From Actinocatenispora thailandica (GTDB lineage: Bacteria > Actinomycetota > Actinomycetes > Mycobacteriales > Micromonosporaceae): a stretch of 64,000 bases of DNA. Location of the stretch: contig NZ_AP023355.1 of NCBI RefSeq assembly GCF_016865425.1, positions 1,672,198 through 1,736,197 on the forward strand, in the 5' to 3' direction. The notes under the pieces were generated by a model that was given only the letters and a program-made list of their open reading frames with translations, was not told the origin of the DNA and did not search any database. Below, piece by piece: positions 34,143 to 43,155 of the stretch (positions within the stretch are counted from its first letter, which is position 1; every line of letters starts with the position of its first letter). Both the position numbers and the translations under genes were made by a program.

Positions 34143-34997
34143 TCAGTCAGCGTCTGATCCGGTCCTCCACGCGAGGCGGAGCCGTTCTGCGGCATCGGCG
34201 GCCTGGCGAAGACCCGCCTGGTAGGCCGGTTCCCAGGCCGTCCGGTCATTCAGGTTCGAGCCGAATGCGCGTATTGATTCCGGATCGGGTTCGATGGTCA
34301 CCACGGTGGGTGCGCCAGCGGCCGCCAGTTCCTGGTGGAGCAACTCACGGGGAAACAGGTGCGCCTGCGGGTCGATCACGACGAGCGTGCGGGCTCCGGC
34401 CGCGAGTCCGGCGTTGGTCGCCGACCGCAGGGAGCCGTCCATGTATCGGCGACCGTTGATGGTGATCGGTGGGTAGATCCCCGGGAAGGCCGTGCTTGCC
34501 GCCACGGCGCAGGGCAGCGGTGCGCCACTGGCACGGTCGAAGACCTCCTGCTCGCCGGTCTCGGCGTCCAGCGCGGTGATGAGAAGCTGCCGGTCCGGCC
34601 ATTGGTCTGCGCCGGCCATGGCGCGCATCCGGGCGATGTGTGCCTGCTCGGGGCCGGTCTCGGCGGCGAGCGCGATCTGGCCCACTCTGCGTCGCGCCTC
34701 GTCCGGGTTCGAGGCGGCATCGCGGAGCACGGCGAACGCCTCGCCCAGCCGGCGCTCGTCGACCTGGGGAGGGGTGGCGTCGGAGCCGGCGGGGCGCACC
34801 GGGGTGGCGAGCCGGCCGGGGTCCTGACCGGTGGCCAGCACCGCGCCGATGATCGCGCCAGTCGAGGTGCCGACGATCAGATCGGCCTCGCTGAGATCCA
34901 CCCCGCCGCGGCTCAGTCCGCAGGCCAGCCCGGCCATCCAGGCCGCACCAACAGGGCCTCCAGCACCCAGTGCGAGTGCCCGATCGAGCGCGTGCAT
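34143..34997 (-). CDS. Patatin-like phospholipase
   Basis: 284 residues with the patatin catalytic dyad: nucleophile Ser45 in VGTSTGAI and Asp187 in YMDGSL, with the oxyanion-hole glycines GAGGPVG at 11-17. There is no signal peptide or transmembrane segment, so it is a cytoplasmic or peripheral lipid acyl hydrolase. The ATG at 34995-34997 is fixed by AAGGAGA. It is divergent from a TetR regulator over 82 bases, which is probably its controller. The lipid substrate is unknown. Confidence 0.92.
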   Translation of the reverse strand: MHALDRALALGAGGPVGAAWMAGLACGLSRGGVDLSEADLIVGTSTGAIIGAVLATGQDPGRLATPVRPAGSDATPPQVDERRLGEAFAVLRDAASNPDEARRRVGQIALAAETGPEQAHIARMRAMAGADQWPDRQLLITALDAETGEQEVFDRASGAPLPCAVAASTAFPGIYPPITINGRRYMDGSLRSATNAGLAAGARTLVVIDPQAHLFPRELLHQELAAAGAPTVVTIEPDPESIRAFGSNLNDRTAWEPAYQAGLRQAADAAERLRLAWRTGSDAD

Positions 34998-35013
34998 GAC
35001 TGTCTCCTTCCAT

Positions 35014-35023
35014 TGTTGAAACA
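35014..35023. promoter_or_regulatory. TGTT-GA-AACA repeat in the patatin/TetR spacer
   Basis: A short perfect inverted repeat next to an AT-rich patch (35031-35040) in the divergent spacer. TetR operators are usually longer, so this could be the core of a degenerate site. Weak. Confidence 0.3.
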
Positions 35024-35079
35024 GTCGTACCATATATTGACGTAGGCTCAGATCCGTAGGACCGAGAGGATGATCCACC

Positions 35080-35640
35080 GTGGGGCGGCCCCCAGATCCC
35101 GCGCGGCGGGAGCGCACGCTGGCGCGAGCGACCGACTACGTACTGGGTCATGGCCTGGCCGGGTTGAGCTTGCGGCCGCTGGCCGCGGCTCTCGATACCA
35201 GCCCGCGGATGCTGCTCTATGACTTCGGCAGCAAGCAGGAGCTGGTGTCTGCAGTCCTCGCCGAGGCTCGCCGCCGCGGCGCGACACGATTGGCCGAGAA
35301 CCTCCCGCCGGAGGCGGCCTCTGCGGAGGAACGCCTGCGCGGCATCTGGGCCTGGATCAGCGCACCCGAGCGCGTCCCCTACGTCCGGCTGATCTTCGAG
35401 GTGCACGCCGACGGCCTGGCCCACCCCGAGAACTACCCGAACCAGGCCGAGGCGATCACGAACTGGTTCAACGCCCTCGGCACCCCGTTTCGCGACATCG
35501 CCACCGGCCCCGACGACACCGTTACTCCCACGCTGGTCATGGCCGTCATCCGGGGCCTCCTGTTCGACCTCACGACCACCGGCGACCGCCGCCGCACCGA
35601 CCGCGCCCTGGACCGCTTCTGCGAACTCCTCCGGTATTGA
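35080..35640 (+). CDS. TetR-family transcriptional regulator
   Basis: 186 residues. The N-terminal helix-turn-helix (RERTLARATDYVLGHGLAGL, SLRPLAAALDTSPRMLLYDF) ends with the typical TetR turn GSKQELVSAVLAEA. The C-terminal ligand-binding domain is all helical. GTG at 35080 follows GAGAGGA. It faces the patatin gene and probably represses it in response to a lipid or a hydrophobic molecule. Downstream lies a long gap without genes, so it is monocistronic. Confidence 0.92.
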   Translation: MGRPPDPARRERTLARATDYVLGHGLAGLSLRPLAAALDTSPRMLLYDFGSKQELVSAVLAEARRRGATRLAENLPPEAASAEERLRGIWAWISAPERVPYVRLIFEVHADGLAHPENYPNQAEAITNWFNALGTPFRDIATGPDDTVTPTLVMAVIRGLLFDLTTTGDRRRTDRALDRFCELLRY

Positions 35641-36513
35641 AGGAAAACAGACGATCACACGGTCTCGGCCCCCTGGCGACCCTGGTGCGCGTCGCTTGCT
35701 CAAGGTGGCGGGTCGAGGAGACATTCCAGTGTCGGGTCGTCCGGAACCGGCTCGACTCCCGGCTGGCCAGGTGCGCGCCGGTGCGAACGATGCAGCCGCT
35801 TTCATTGTCGCAGGGCAAACATATCGAAAGGTGGATCGGCGAGGTGATGGCCTGGATGCCGGCCACCTCGCACCAGGTGCCCCGCAGGCTCCTCACCGCC
35901 GCCGCGGCGGCCGGCTCGACACCTCGCGCTGCCGGACGCCATCCCGTCCGGCTTCGTCGATTGTTTGTCCCACGGCAATTGATGCGCTAGCCTTCACGCT
36001 GTACCCGCATCGCCTGCGCGATCGGCGAACGGGATCGCGTCGCGGTGGCGGCTCGACCCGAACGGCGATGATCGCGGTACGACGTCCGCCGGGCGGCCGA
36101 CTTCGGGGGTGTGGGCCGCCCGGCGGCGGACGTCTCGCGCTGCCGGAGAATGCCGCACCGCTGGTGGCCCACGACCGATGGGATCGGGCCGGCCGGCACA
36201 GTTCATCCATTCGACCGCATTCCCGCCCACGCCGGTGATGCGGATCCGTTGTCGTGCAATGTAATTGCTGTAAGACAATTAATTGTCCGGGCAGCGTGGC
36301 GGGCAGGATCGGTACGGCGCCACCGGCGCCCACCGTCGACTCCGTGGCCCCGGCAACCGTGACCCCGGCCTGGTCCGCGATCGCGGCCGGGTCTGCCGGC
36401 CACGGAGGATCGCCGGCCGCAAGGGCGATCGCCGGTCGGGCCCGCACGTCACCGCGGGGATCGTGCCCGCCGCTGGCCGGTCACGCGTGCCCGCAAGGAA
36501 GGAGCAGGCAGCC
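35641..36513. other. 870-base gap with no recognisable gene, locally AT-rich
   Basis: Open frames exist on both strands but are Arg/Gly/Pro-rich shadows without ribosome sites or family features. Base composition is visibly less GC-rich in parts (around 35790-35850, 35950-36000 and 36250-36290), unlike the flanks. It contains the 14-bp palindrome at 36274-36287. It may hold regulatory DNA, a non-coding RNA or a decayed gene. Confidence 0.5.
36274..36287. promoter_or_regulatory. 14-bp perfect AT-rich palindrome
   Basis: GACAATTAATTGTC, preceded by a second inverted repeat CAAT-GTA-ATTG at 36258-36268. Two AT-rich palindromes within 30 bases in GC-rich DNA suggest a protein binding site. The nearest gene is 227 bases downstream. 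Confidence 0.5.
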
Positions 36514-36759
36514 ATGCGTCGCATCTGGTTCGACGAGGATGCCCAGCCCTACTACGAGTTGGTCTGCGATGGTTGTGCCACGCAGCTGGTTTGCTGGGAC
36601 GACTCCTGCTATGACTGGAACCTGTTGCGCGGCGTCGCGGAGTTCTCCGGGTGGTGGATCGACCCCGATCAGATCGACGGGACGCATCGGTGCCCGCACT
36701 GCCGACCCGGCGGTGCGGAGCCGGGGCTGGTGGTCCGCCCGGTGCCGGTCCGCCCCTGA
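36514..36759 (+). CDS. Small zinc-ribbon-like protein, unknown function
   Basis: 81 residues beginning MRRIWFDEDAQP. It contains CDGC and, about 50 residues later, CPHC, plus two further cysteines between them (LVCWDD, DSCYDW). The two Cys-x2-Cys knuckles look like a zinc ribbon or rubredoxin-like metal site. The ATG at 36514 has a strong AAGGAAGGAG site at 36495-36504, and the codon pattern changes to coding-like exactly here. No family recognised. It is followed by a 420-base gap and then the SpoIIE-type phosphatase. Confidence 0.72.
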   Translation: MRRIWFDEDAQPYYELVCDGCATQLVCWDDSCYDWNLLRGVAEFSGWWIDPDQIDGTHRCPHCRPGGAEPGLVVRPVPVRP

Positions 36760-37178
36760 CCGGACCGGGACATCCGGCCGTCGCCATCCGGGGCAGCCCT
36801 CGTCCGGTGCCGCCCGGGAATCCGGGCGGCTCTGCCGGGGCCGATCCGCGCCCACCTGGAGCGGATCGCCGCGGCCGGCGGGGCGGCTTTCGTCGCGCGT
36901 ACCGAGCGCGATCCTGACCGCAATAGCCGGCAATGAGCCGATATCAGCGTCGCGGTACCGGCAACCGGTGGCTGCGGGACGAGCCCGGCGCAGCGGATCC
37001 GTCGACCGTGCGCCCACCTCCGGTCATATCGCCCGATCCTCACGAACGGCCGTGGTCGTCACCACTGGCGGCCCGGGACGCCCGGCGCCGGCCACCATTC
37101 CCGCGTACCCGCGTGTATGTTTGCCGTGCTGCAACTTTGCCGGAGCGCGGCCGTGCTGCGTCCACGGAAGGCGACGGG
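36760..37178. other. Gap between zinc-ribbon and phosphatase genes
   Basis: About 420 bases without a convincing gene. The last 60 bases before the phosphatase start are somewhat AT-richer (TATGTTTGCC near 37116) and may contain its promoter, but no boxes could be assigned. Confidence 0.35.
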
Positions 37179-38357
37179 ATGTCCACCACCGACCGCACCA
37201 GCCAGATCCTCACCGCGTTGCGGAGCGGTCAGGGCACCGAGCTGCCCGCGCTGCTCACCGCCGCCGCGAAGACGCACTACCCGCTCAGTGGCGTCGACAT
37301 TCTGATCGTCGACTACAACATGTCCGCGATGGTCGCCGCCCAGGGCGCGGCGGCCCCGGTGCCCATCGACGGCACGCCCGAAGGGCGGGTCTTCGCCTCG
37401 CAGCGGACGGCGCAGGTGGAATCCGGCGATCAGACCCACCGGCTGATCTGTGCGCTGACCGCCCGGGGCCAACGGCTCGGCGTGCTCGTGGTGACCTTCA
37501 CCGACGAGCCGGACGAGGACGTGGCGGGCGAGTGGGAGATCATCGCCCAGCACGTCGCCCACGAGATCGTCGTCGTCGAGAACATCACCGACCGGTTCCG
37601 GCGCACCCGGCGGCGCCGGCGGCTCACTCTCGCCGCCGAGATCCAGTGGGACACGCTGCCGGCCCGATCGGTGGCCACTCCCGACTTCGCGTTCGCCGGC
37701 CAGCTGGAGCCCGCCTACGAGGTGTGCGGCGACACCTTCGACTGGTCGACCGATCCGGAGGGGCTGACCGCGGCCGTCATCAACGGCTACAACCAGGGAA
37801 CTTCGGCGGCCGTGCTGACCAACTTCGTCGTCGCTGCGCTGCGCAACGCTCGCCGCTCCGGCGACGACATCGCCGCGCAGGCCGCGCTGGCCAGCGACCT
37901 GCTGTACACCCAGCATCAGGGCGGCCAGTACGTCGATGCCCTGCTGCTGCGGTACGACACCGTCACCGGCCGGCTGACGGCGGTCTCGACCGGCAGCGCG
38001 CAGATGATCCGGTTGCGCGGTACCGCCATCGCCACTCTCGACCTGCCCACCCAGCCGGCACTGGGCCTCGAAGAGGAGACCGACTACACCGCATCGGCGG
38101 TCCCGGTGAAGCCGGGCGACCGGATTCTGGTGGTGAGCGACGGCGTGTACGACGCGCCCAACTCGGCGAACCTGCAGTACCGGCTGACCGCGCTCGGGCA
38201 GGTGCTGCGCCGGACCCGCCTGCAGCCCGCCGGCGAGGCGGTGCGGACGATCATCCGCGATGTCCTGGACTACCGGGGATCTCCCCTCGACGACGATGCC
38301 GTCGTCGCCTGTCTGGATCTGTTGCCCGCCGACTCCCGGACGCCCAGCGGCGGCTGA
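37179..38357 (+). CDS. SpoIIE/RsbU-type PP2C protein phosphatase
   Basis: 392 residues. The N-terminal 145 residues look like a divergent GAF sensor (SGVDILIVDYNMSAMVAAQG). The C-terminal PP2C domain (about 165-385) has LAAEIQWDTLPAR, the metal aspartate in EVCGDTFDW, VVSDGVYDAPN and DDDAVVACL. These enzymes dephosphorylate STAS anti-sigma antagonists to release stress sigma factors. No anti-sigma kinase is adjacent; a STAS protein lies far away at 60.2 kb. The ATG at 37179 follows GGAAGGCGACGG. Confidence 0.87.
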   Translation: MSTTDRTSQILTALRSGQGTELPALLTAAAKTHYPLSGVDILIVDYNMSAMVAAQGAAAPVPIDGTPEGRVFASQRTAQVESGDQTHRLICALTARGQRLGVLVVTFTDEPDEDVAGEWEIIAQHVAHEIVVVENITDRFRRTRRRRRLTLAAEIQWDTLPARSVATPDFAFAGQLEPAYEVCGDTFDWSTDPEGLTAAVINGYNQGTSAAVLTNFVVAALRNARRSGDDIAAQAALASDLLYTQHQGGQYVDALLLRYDTVTGRLTAVSTGSAQMIRLRGTAIATLDLPTQPALGLEEETDYTASAVPVKPGDRILVVSDGVYDAPNSANLQYRLTALGQVLRRTRLQPAGEAVRTIIRDVLDYRGSPLDDDAVVACLDLLPADSRTPSGG

Positions 38358-38563
38358 CCGGCTGCCGCGGTGCGGTACCTCCGCGCCACCGCCACGGTGC
38401 TGGCGGCGGGGTTCCTGACGGGCTTCCGGTCGCGTTCGGGACCGACCTGGTCGCGCCCACCGACGCCCTGCCCGGGTTCCTCCATCGAACTCCCGTATCG
38501 GCAGGTTGCGCGGAGGTACGTTGGAACCGGGCCCATGGTGGCCGGCGGTCGAAGGGGGGATCG

Positions 38564-39517
38564 GTGACCCCGACACAACTCCGGGCATTCTCCGCGGTGG
38601 TGCGCCTCGGATCGGTCCGGCGTGCGGCCGACGAGCTGCGGGTCTCGGAGGCGGCCGTGTCGCTGCACATCGCCAAGCTGCGCCGGGAGCTGGGTGACCG
38701 GTTGTTCGTCCGCACCTCGACGGGCCTGGCGTTCACCCCGGGCGGGCTGCGGCTGGCCAGCCGTGCCGCCGAGCTGATCGGGCTGCAGGAACGGACCGTG
38801 TTCGAGGTCAAGCAGGCGGCGGGCAACCAACGGCTGCTGCGCATCGCCGCCTCCGCCATGTTCGCCGAGCAGGTCGCGCCGGGGCTGATCGACCTGTTCA
38901 CCGCGCGGGCGAAGGATCTCGACGTCGAACTGAGTGTGCATTCGCCCAGCCGGTTCGCGATGGCGTTGCACAACCGCGAGGTCGACGTGGCGATCGGCCC
39001 GTGCCCGGCGGAGCCCGACGATGCGTTGGTGTGCCGGCCGTTCCTGCGGTACCGGATGATCGCCGTGGTCGGGCCGGAGCACCCGCTGGCCGGCAGCACG
39101 GTCGACGCCGGTCAGCTGCGGGCGCAGACCTGGCTGCTCGGGCCGTCCGCCGCCAACGACATCAGCGCGGTGTCGCAGCTGTTGCAGCGGCTGCACGTAC
39201 CCGAGGAGCACCAACAGATCTTCCAGAGCCATGCCGCGGCGGTCGACCAGGCGAAGCGCTCCAAGGGGGTGGCGATGGCGCCGGCGTTCGCGGTCACCGC
39301 CGACCTGGCCAGCACGGCGCTCACGCGCCTGTCCGGCCCCGGTACCTCGGTCGACGGGGTGTGGCACACGGTGGTGCTGGCCGGCACCGGTCGGTCGCCG
39401 GCCGCCGAGCTGGTGCGGTTCATCGGTACGCCGCGGGCGATCCAGGCGATGATGCGCGGTTCGGGTGTCAACATCGGACGGTTCCGGCCGTCGATCCACA
39501 TCACGCTGTGGTCGTGA
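38564..39517 (+). CDS. LysR-family regulator adjoining the CO dehydrogenase locus
   Basis: 317 residues. Winged helix-turn-helix at 1-65 (LRAFSAVVRLGSVRRAADEL, VSEAAVSLHIAKLRRELG), then a substrate-binding domain. GTG at 38564 follows GAAGGGGGG. Its 3' end overlaps the 3' end of coxE by 17 bases on the opposite strand, so it is tail-to-tail with the cox operon rather than divergent from it. LysR regulators often control actinobacterial cox genes; here that is likely by proximity only. It would have to act in trans at the coxM promoter about 8 kb away. Confidence 0.9.
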   Translation: MTPTQLRAFSAVVRLGSVRRAADELRVSEAAVSLHIAKLRRELGDRLFVRTSTGLAFTPGGLRLASRAAELIGLQERTVFEVKQAAGNQRLLRIAASAMFAEQVAPGLIDLFTARAKDLDVELSVHSPSRFAMALHNREVDVAIGPCPAEPDDALVCRPFLRYRMIAVVGPEHPLAGSTVDAGQLRAQTWLLGPSAANDISAVSQLLQRLHVPEEHQQIFQSHAAAVDQAKRSKGVAMAPAFAVTADLASTALTRLSGPGTSVDGVWHTVVLAGTGRSPAAELVRFIGTPRAIQAMMRGSGVNIGRFRPSIHITLWS

Positions 39518-40754
39518 CCGGCCGGCGTACCGGAACGTCGCAGTCGGCGACCGCGTCGATCACCCGGCGCAGCGCGGTGAACGTGTCGCCCGGCAGCATC
39601 CGGTCGCAGTAGGGCAGCGCCGCGGCCATCGACGCCACCCGCGGCTGGAAGCCGGGTACCGCGGCGCGCGGGTTGATCCACAGCAGGCGGTACGCCCGGC
39701 GGCGCACCCGGGCGAGCTGCGCGGCCAGCTCGGTGGCCGGGCAGCTGTCCCAACCGTCCGAGCCGATCAGCACGATCGCGCCGCGCAGCAGATCGCCGTG
39801 GCGCGAGTCGAGCAGGGCGCGCAGGTTCGTCGCGATGCGGGTACCGCCGAACCGGTCGCCGACCGCTGCGGTGGCCTGCGCCATCGCGTCCGCCGCGGAC
39901 CGCCGCCGCAGCACCGGCGTCAGCCGGGTCAGCCCGGTGGCGAAGGCGAACACCTCCGCGTCGGCGGCCCGCACGAACGCGCGCCCCAGGTGCAGGTACG
40001 CGGTCGCCTCGGCCTGCATCGACCGGCTGACATCGCACAGCAGCAACAGCCGGCGCGGCCGGCGTACCGGCCGGGTACGCACCAGCTCGATCGGCTCCCA
40101 GCCGGTGCGCCGGGACCTCGCCATCGTCTCCCGCAACGCCGCCCGGTTGCCGCGCCGGCGGATCGCGAGACGCCTGGTGCGGCGGGTCGGCAGCCGCGGC
40201 AGCCCGGCCAGCAGCCAGTCGTCGAGCAGCGCGACCTGCTCGTCGTCGAGCGCCTCGAACGGGACGTCCGCCCACCCCGCCGCGGCGGTCGGCAACCGTT
40301 GCGGTACGGCCGGGCCGTCCGGCGCGGTCCGCTCGGCGCTGCCGACCACCGCCGGCAGTGTCGCCCACGGCAGTCCGGTGCCGGGCTGTGCCGGTGCGGT
40401 GGGCGCCGGTACCGCGGCGAGCGCGCCGGTCGGCGGCAGCGGCCGGCGCCGGGCCGGCGGGTCGGTACCGAGGCCGGCACCGGCGAACAGGGCCGCGAAT
40501 AGGGCGTCGAACGCGGCGAGGTCCGGCTGCCGGCGTACCAGCGCGATCCGCGCCGTCCAGTACAGTTCGGTCCGGGTGGCCGGCGGGTGCGCCGCGAGCG
40601 CGCGGGCGAAGGTGCCGGCGGCGCTGAGGTCGACGGCCACGCCGCGGTCCCGCAGCCGGCGGGTCAGGCCGGCCGCGAACGCCGCCCGGTCCACACCGCG
40701 CAGCAGCGGTGGCACCGGCCCGGCGCCGCTGGTGCCCTGCTGGCTGGCTGGCAC
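39501..40754 (-). CDS. coxE: CoxE-like VWA-domain protein
   Basis: 417 residues. The C-terminal half is a von Willebrand A domain with MIDAS motif LLLLCDVSRSMQA (DxSxS), a Thr in RFGGTRIAT and the Asp in IVLIGSDGWDSC; the N-terminal half is Pro/Ala-rich and partly disordered. CoxE works with the AAA ATPase CoxD in maturing the copper-sulfur-molybdenum site of CO dehydrogenase. GTG at 40752-40754. It is the last gene of the cox operon, 19 bases after coxD. Confidence 0.9.
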   Translation of the reverse strand: MPASQQGTSGAGPVPPLLRGVDRAAFAAGLTRRLRDRGVAVDLSAAGTFARALAAHPPATRTELYWTARIALVRRQPDLAAFDALFAALFAGAGLGTDPPARRRPLPPTGALAAVPAPTAPAQPGTGLPWATLPAVVGSAERTAPDGPAVPQRLPTAAAGWADVPFEALDDEQVALLDDWLLAGLPRLPTRRTRRLAIRRRGNRAALRETMARSRRTGWEPIELVRTRPVRRPRRLLLLCDVSRSMQAEATAYLHLGRAFVRAADAEVFAFATGLTRLTPVLRRRSAADAMAQATAAVGDRFGGTRIATNLRALLDSRHGDLLRGAIVLIGSDGWDSCPATELAAQLARVRRRAYRLLWINPRAAVPGFQPRVASMAAALPYCDRMLPGDTFTALRRVIDAVADCDVPVRRPVTTTA

Positions 40755-40773
40755 GGCTGCCCCCGGCGCGTCG

Positions 40774-41664
40774 TCAGGCCCGGGCCCGGTCGGGCCCGTC
40801 GAGCGCGCCGAACGCCGCAGTGACCGCGTCCCGGTCGTCCGCGGTCTTCGCGAGCGCGGCCAGCGTGCGGGTCGCGTCCGGCCGGGTCAGCTCGGTGACC
40901 CCCAACATCGACAGGGCGGAGACCCAGTCGATCGCCTCGGCCAGGCCGGGCGGCTTGTCCAGGTCGAGGGCCCGGACCTGGCCGACGAAGTCGGCCGCCG
41001 AGGCGATGAGCGCGGTGGCGGCGGCCGGCACCGCCCGGCGCAGGATCTGCGCCACCCGGGCCGCGGACGGGAACTCGATCCAGTGGTACAGGCAGCGCCG
41101 GCGCAGCGCGTCGTGCAGTTCCCGGCTGCGGTTGGAGGTCAGGACCACGATCGGCCGGCGGGCGGCGGTGAACGTACCGATCTCCGGGATGCTCACCGCC
41201 GACTCGCCGAGGAACTCGAACAGCAACGCCTCGAACTCGTCGTCGGCCCGGTCGATCTCGTCGATCAGCAGCACCGGCGGTCGCGGTCCGGTGAACCGGA
41301 TCGCCTGCAGGATCGGCCGGTCGGACAGGAACTCGGCGGTGAACAGGTCGGCGTCGCGCAACCGGTCGCCGTGCGATTCGGCGAGCCGGATGGCGAGCAG
41401 CTGCCGCTGGTAGTTCCACTCGTACAGCGCTTCCGAGGCGGTCAGGCCCTCGTAGCACTGCAACCGGATCAGCGCCGTGTCCAGGGCGCCGGCCAGCGCC
41501 TTGGCCGCGGTGGTCTTCCCGACGCCCGGCTCGCCCTCCAGCAGCACCGGCTGGCCGAGCCGTACCGCGAGGAACAGCGCCGTGGCGAGCCCGTCGTCGA
41601 CGAGGTAGCCGACTCGCTCCATCCGGTCGGCCAGGGTCTCGGCAGCGCCGATCTGCTCGGTCAC
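40774..41664 (-). CDS. coxD: CoxD-like MoxR-type AAA+ ATPase
   Basis: 296 residues: Walker A EGEPGVGKTTAAKALAGAL, Walker B PPVLLIDEIDRADDEFEALL, sensor VLTSNRSRELHDALRRRC. CoxD is the chaperone ATPase that inserts sulfur and copper into the CoxL cofactor and is membrane-associated in Oligotropha. GTG at 41664 overlaps the stop of the upstream mocA-like gene (GTGA). The pairing with coxE downstream is the usual MoxR-VWA chaperone arrangement. Confidence 0.92.
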   Translation of the reverse strand: MTEQIGAAETLADRMERVGYLVDDGLATALFLAVRLGQPVLLEGEPGVGKTTAAKALAGALDTALIRLQCYEGLTASEALYEWNYQRQLLAIRLAESHGDRLRDADLFTAEFLSDRPILQAIRFTGPRPPVLLIDEIDRADDEFEALLFEFLGESAVSIPEIGTFTAARRPIVVLTSNRSRELHDALRRRCLYHWIEFPSAARVAQILRRAVPAAATALIASAADFVGQVRALDLDKPPGLAEAIDWVSALSMLGVTELTRPDATRTLAALAKTADDRDAVTAAFGALDGPDRARA

Positions 41665-42254
41665 CCGCCGCCCCCGGCGTCGGCGGCGAGCAGCGCGCGG
41701 TAGTCGTCGATCGTGTCCACGTCGATCGGGACCGGGCCGGGCACCGGGACCTCGACCACCTCGTACCGGCCGGAGTGCAGCAGCTTCCACACCGCCTTGT
41801 CGCCGTGCAACGAGGCCAGCGCGGCGAACGTGCGGCGGCCGAACCAGAACGGGTGCCCCAGCCCGCCGTCGTACCGGCAGATCCCGATCGCCGCCGCCCG
41901 CGCCGCGCCGACCAGCCGGCGCACCACCGCGGCGGCCACGCCGGGCTGGTCGCCGAGCAGCAGCACGATCCCGTCCGCCGCCGGGTCGACCGCGGCGATC
42001 GCGGTCCGGATCGAGGAGCCGCACCCGGTGCCGAAATCCGGGTTGTGCACCACCTCCGCCCCGCTCAGGTCCACCTGCGTGACGATCTGCTCGGCCGAGC
42101 CGCCGAGCGCGACGAGCAACTGGTCGAAGCCGCAGCGGCGGGCCGTCGCGAGCGTCGCCGACAGCAGCGGTGCGCCCCGGTAGGGCAACAGCTGCTTGGG
42201 CGCGCCGAGCCGCGCCGACCCGCCGGCCGCGAGCACCACCCCGGTCACCGCCAT
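41661..42254 (-). CDS. mocA: MocA-like molybdenum cofactor cytidylyltransferase
   Basis: 197 residues of the MobA/MocA nucleotidyltransferase fold: LAAGGSARLGAPKQLLPYRG (NTP-binding loop and Lys), FGTGCGSSIRTAI, LLLGDQPGV (metal aspartate) and GHPFWF. It should convert molybdopterin to the dinucleotide cofactor (MCD) used by CO dehydrogenase. The ATG at 42252-42254 lies just after the XdhC/CoxF stop. Overlap with coxD indicates coupled translation. Confidence 0.9.
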   Translation of the reverse strand: MAVTGVVLAAGGSARLGAPKQLLPYRGAPLLSATLATARRCGFDQLLVALGGSAEQIVTQVDLSGAEVVHNPDFGTGCGSSIRTAIAAVDPAADGIVLLLGDQPGVAAAVVRRLVGAARAAAIGICRYDGGLGHPFWFGRRTFAALASLHGDKAVWKLLHSGRYEVVEVPVPGPVPIDVDTIDDYRALLAADAGGGG

Positions 42255-42256
42255 GG

Positions 42257-43135
42257 TCAGGAGCCCACCTTCTCGGCGTACCGGTCCCGGCAACCCGGCC
42301 CGCAGAAGAAGAACTCCTCGCCGCCCACCGCCAGTCGCGGGGTGTCCGGGCCGACCACCACGGTCATCCCGCACACCGGGTCGACCGCCTGCCGGGCGGG
42401 CGCCGGCTCGGCAGGCGCCGGCGCGTGCAGGTCGCCGGTACGCAACTCGCGGACGATCTCGCCGACGATGGCCAGCGCGATCTCCGGTGCGGTGCGGGCA
42501 CCGATCGGCAGCCCGGCCGGCGAGTGCACCCGGGCCAGCTCGGCCTCGGACAGCCCGGTCTCGGCGAGCACCGCGGCGCCCCGGCGTTCGCTGGCCACCA
42601 GCCCCACGTACCCGGCCCCGTCGGCCACCGCCGTCCGGATCGCGGTCGCCTCCGCGCCGCCGTGGGTGGCGATCAGTACCGCGGTCGCCGCCCGGCCGCC
42701 GTCGTCGTCGGCGACCTCGAACCCCACCATCGGCACGAGCTCCCGCACCGCCCGGGCGATCGGTGACCCGCCGACGACCCGTACCACCGGCGCCGGTAGC
42801 CGCGGTTCCAGGAACACCTCGATCGCGCCGCCGGACAGGCACGGGTTGACGACCAGCTGCGCACCCGGTACGTCCGGGAAGTCCGCGGCGGAGTCGGGCA
42901 GGATGCGCAGCAGCATGGGTTCCCGGTCGCGCAGCGCGGCCAGCGCGGCGACCCGTACCGAGCCGGTCGCGCACTGGCCACCGATGAAGCCGTCGATGGT
43001 GCCGTCGGCCAGCACCACGGCGCTGTCGCCGGGCAGCGCCGAGGTCGGCGGCTGCGCCCGCACCACCGTGGCCCGCACGTACGCGGTGCCCGCGGCGCGC
43101 AACCGTTGCTCCGCGGCACCCTCAGGATCGGTCAC
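42257..43135 (-). CDS. coxF: XdhC/CoxF-family maturation protein with C-terminal YHS domain
   Basis: 292 residues. The XdhC/CoxI domain occupies about 1-240: DGTIDGFIGGQCATGSVRV with the conserved Cys, NPCLSGGAIEVFLEP, VRVVGGSPIARAVREL (NAD-like loop) and HSPAGLPIGARTAPEIA. The last 45 residues form a YHS metal-binding domain: AVDPVCGMTVVVG, then EEFFFCGPGCRDRY. XdhC proteins deliver sulfurated molybdenum cofactor. A fused YHS domain could supply copper, fitting the Mo-Cu site of CoxL; this coupling is inference. GTG at 43133-43135. Confidence 0.9.
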   Translation of the reverse strand: MTDPEGAAEQRLRAAGTAYVRATVVRAQPPTSALPGDSAVVLADGTIDGFIGGQCATGSVRVAALAALRDREPMLLRILPDSAADFPDVPGAQLVVNPCLSGGAIEVFLEPRLPAPVVRVVGGSPIARAVRELVPMVGFEVADDDGGRAATAVLIATHGGAEATAIRTAVADGAGYVGLVASERRGAAVLAETGLSEAELARVHSPAGLPIGARTAPEIALAIVGEIVRELRTGDLHAPAPAEPAPARQAVDPVCGMTVVVGPDTPRLAVGGEEFFFCGPGCRDRYAEKVGS

Positions 43136-43155
43136 CGCACAACACCGCCCCTCGG

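Noticed and set aside
35696-36238. 180-codon open frame in the large gap
   Set aside because: Composition is Arg/Gly/Pro-rich, no ribosome site, overlapping open frames on the other strand; no family-like motif.
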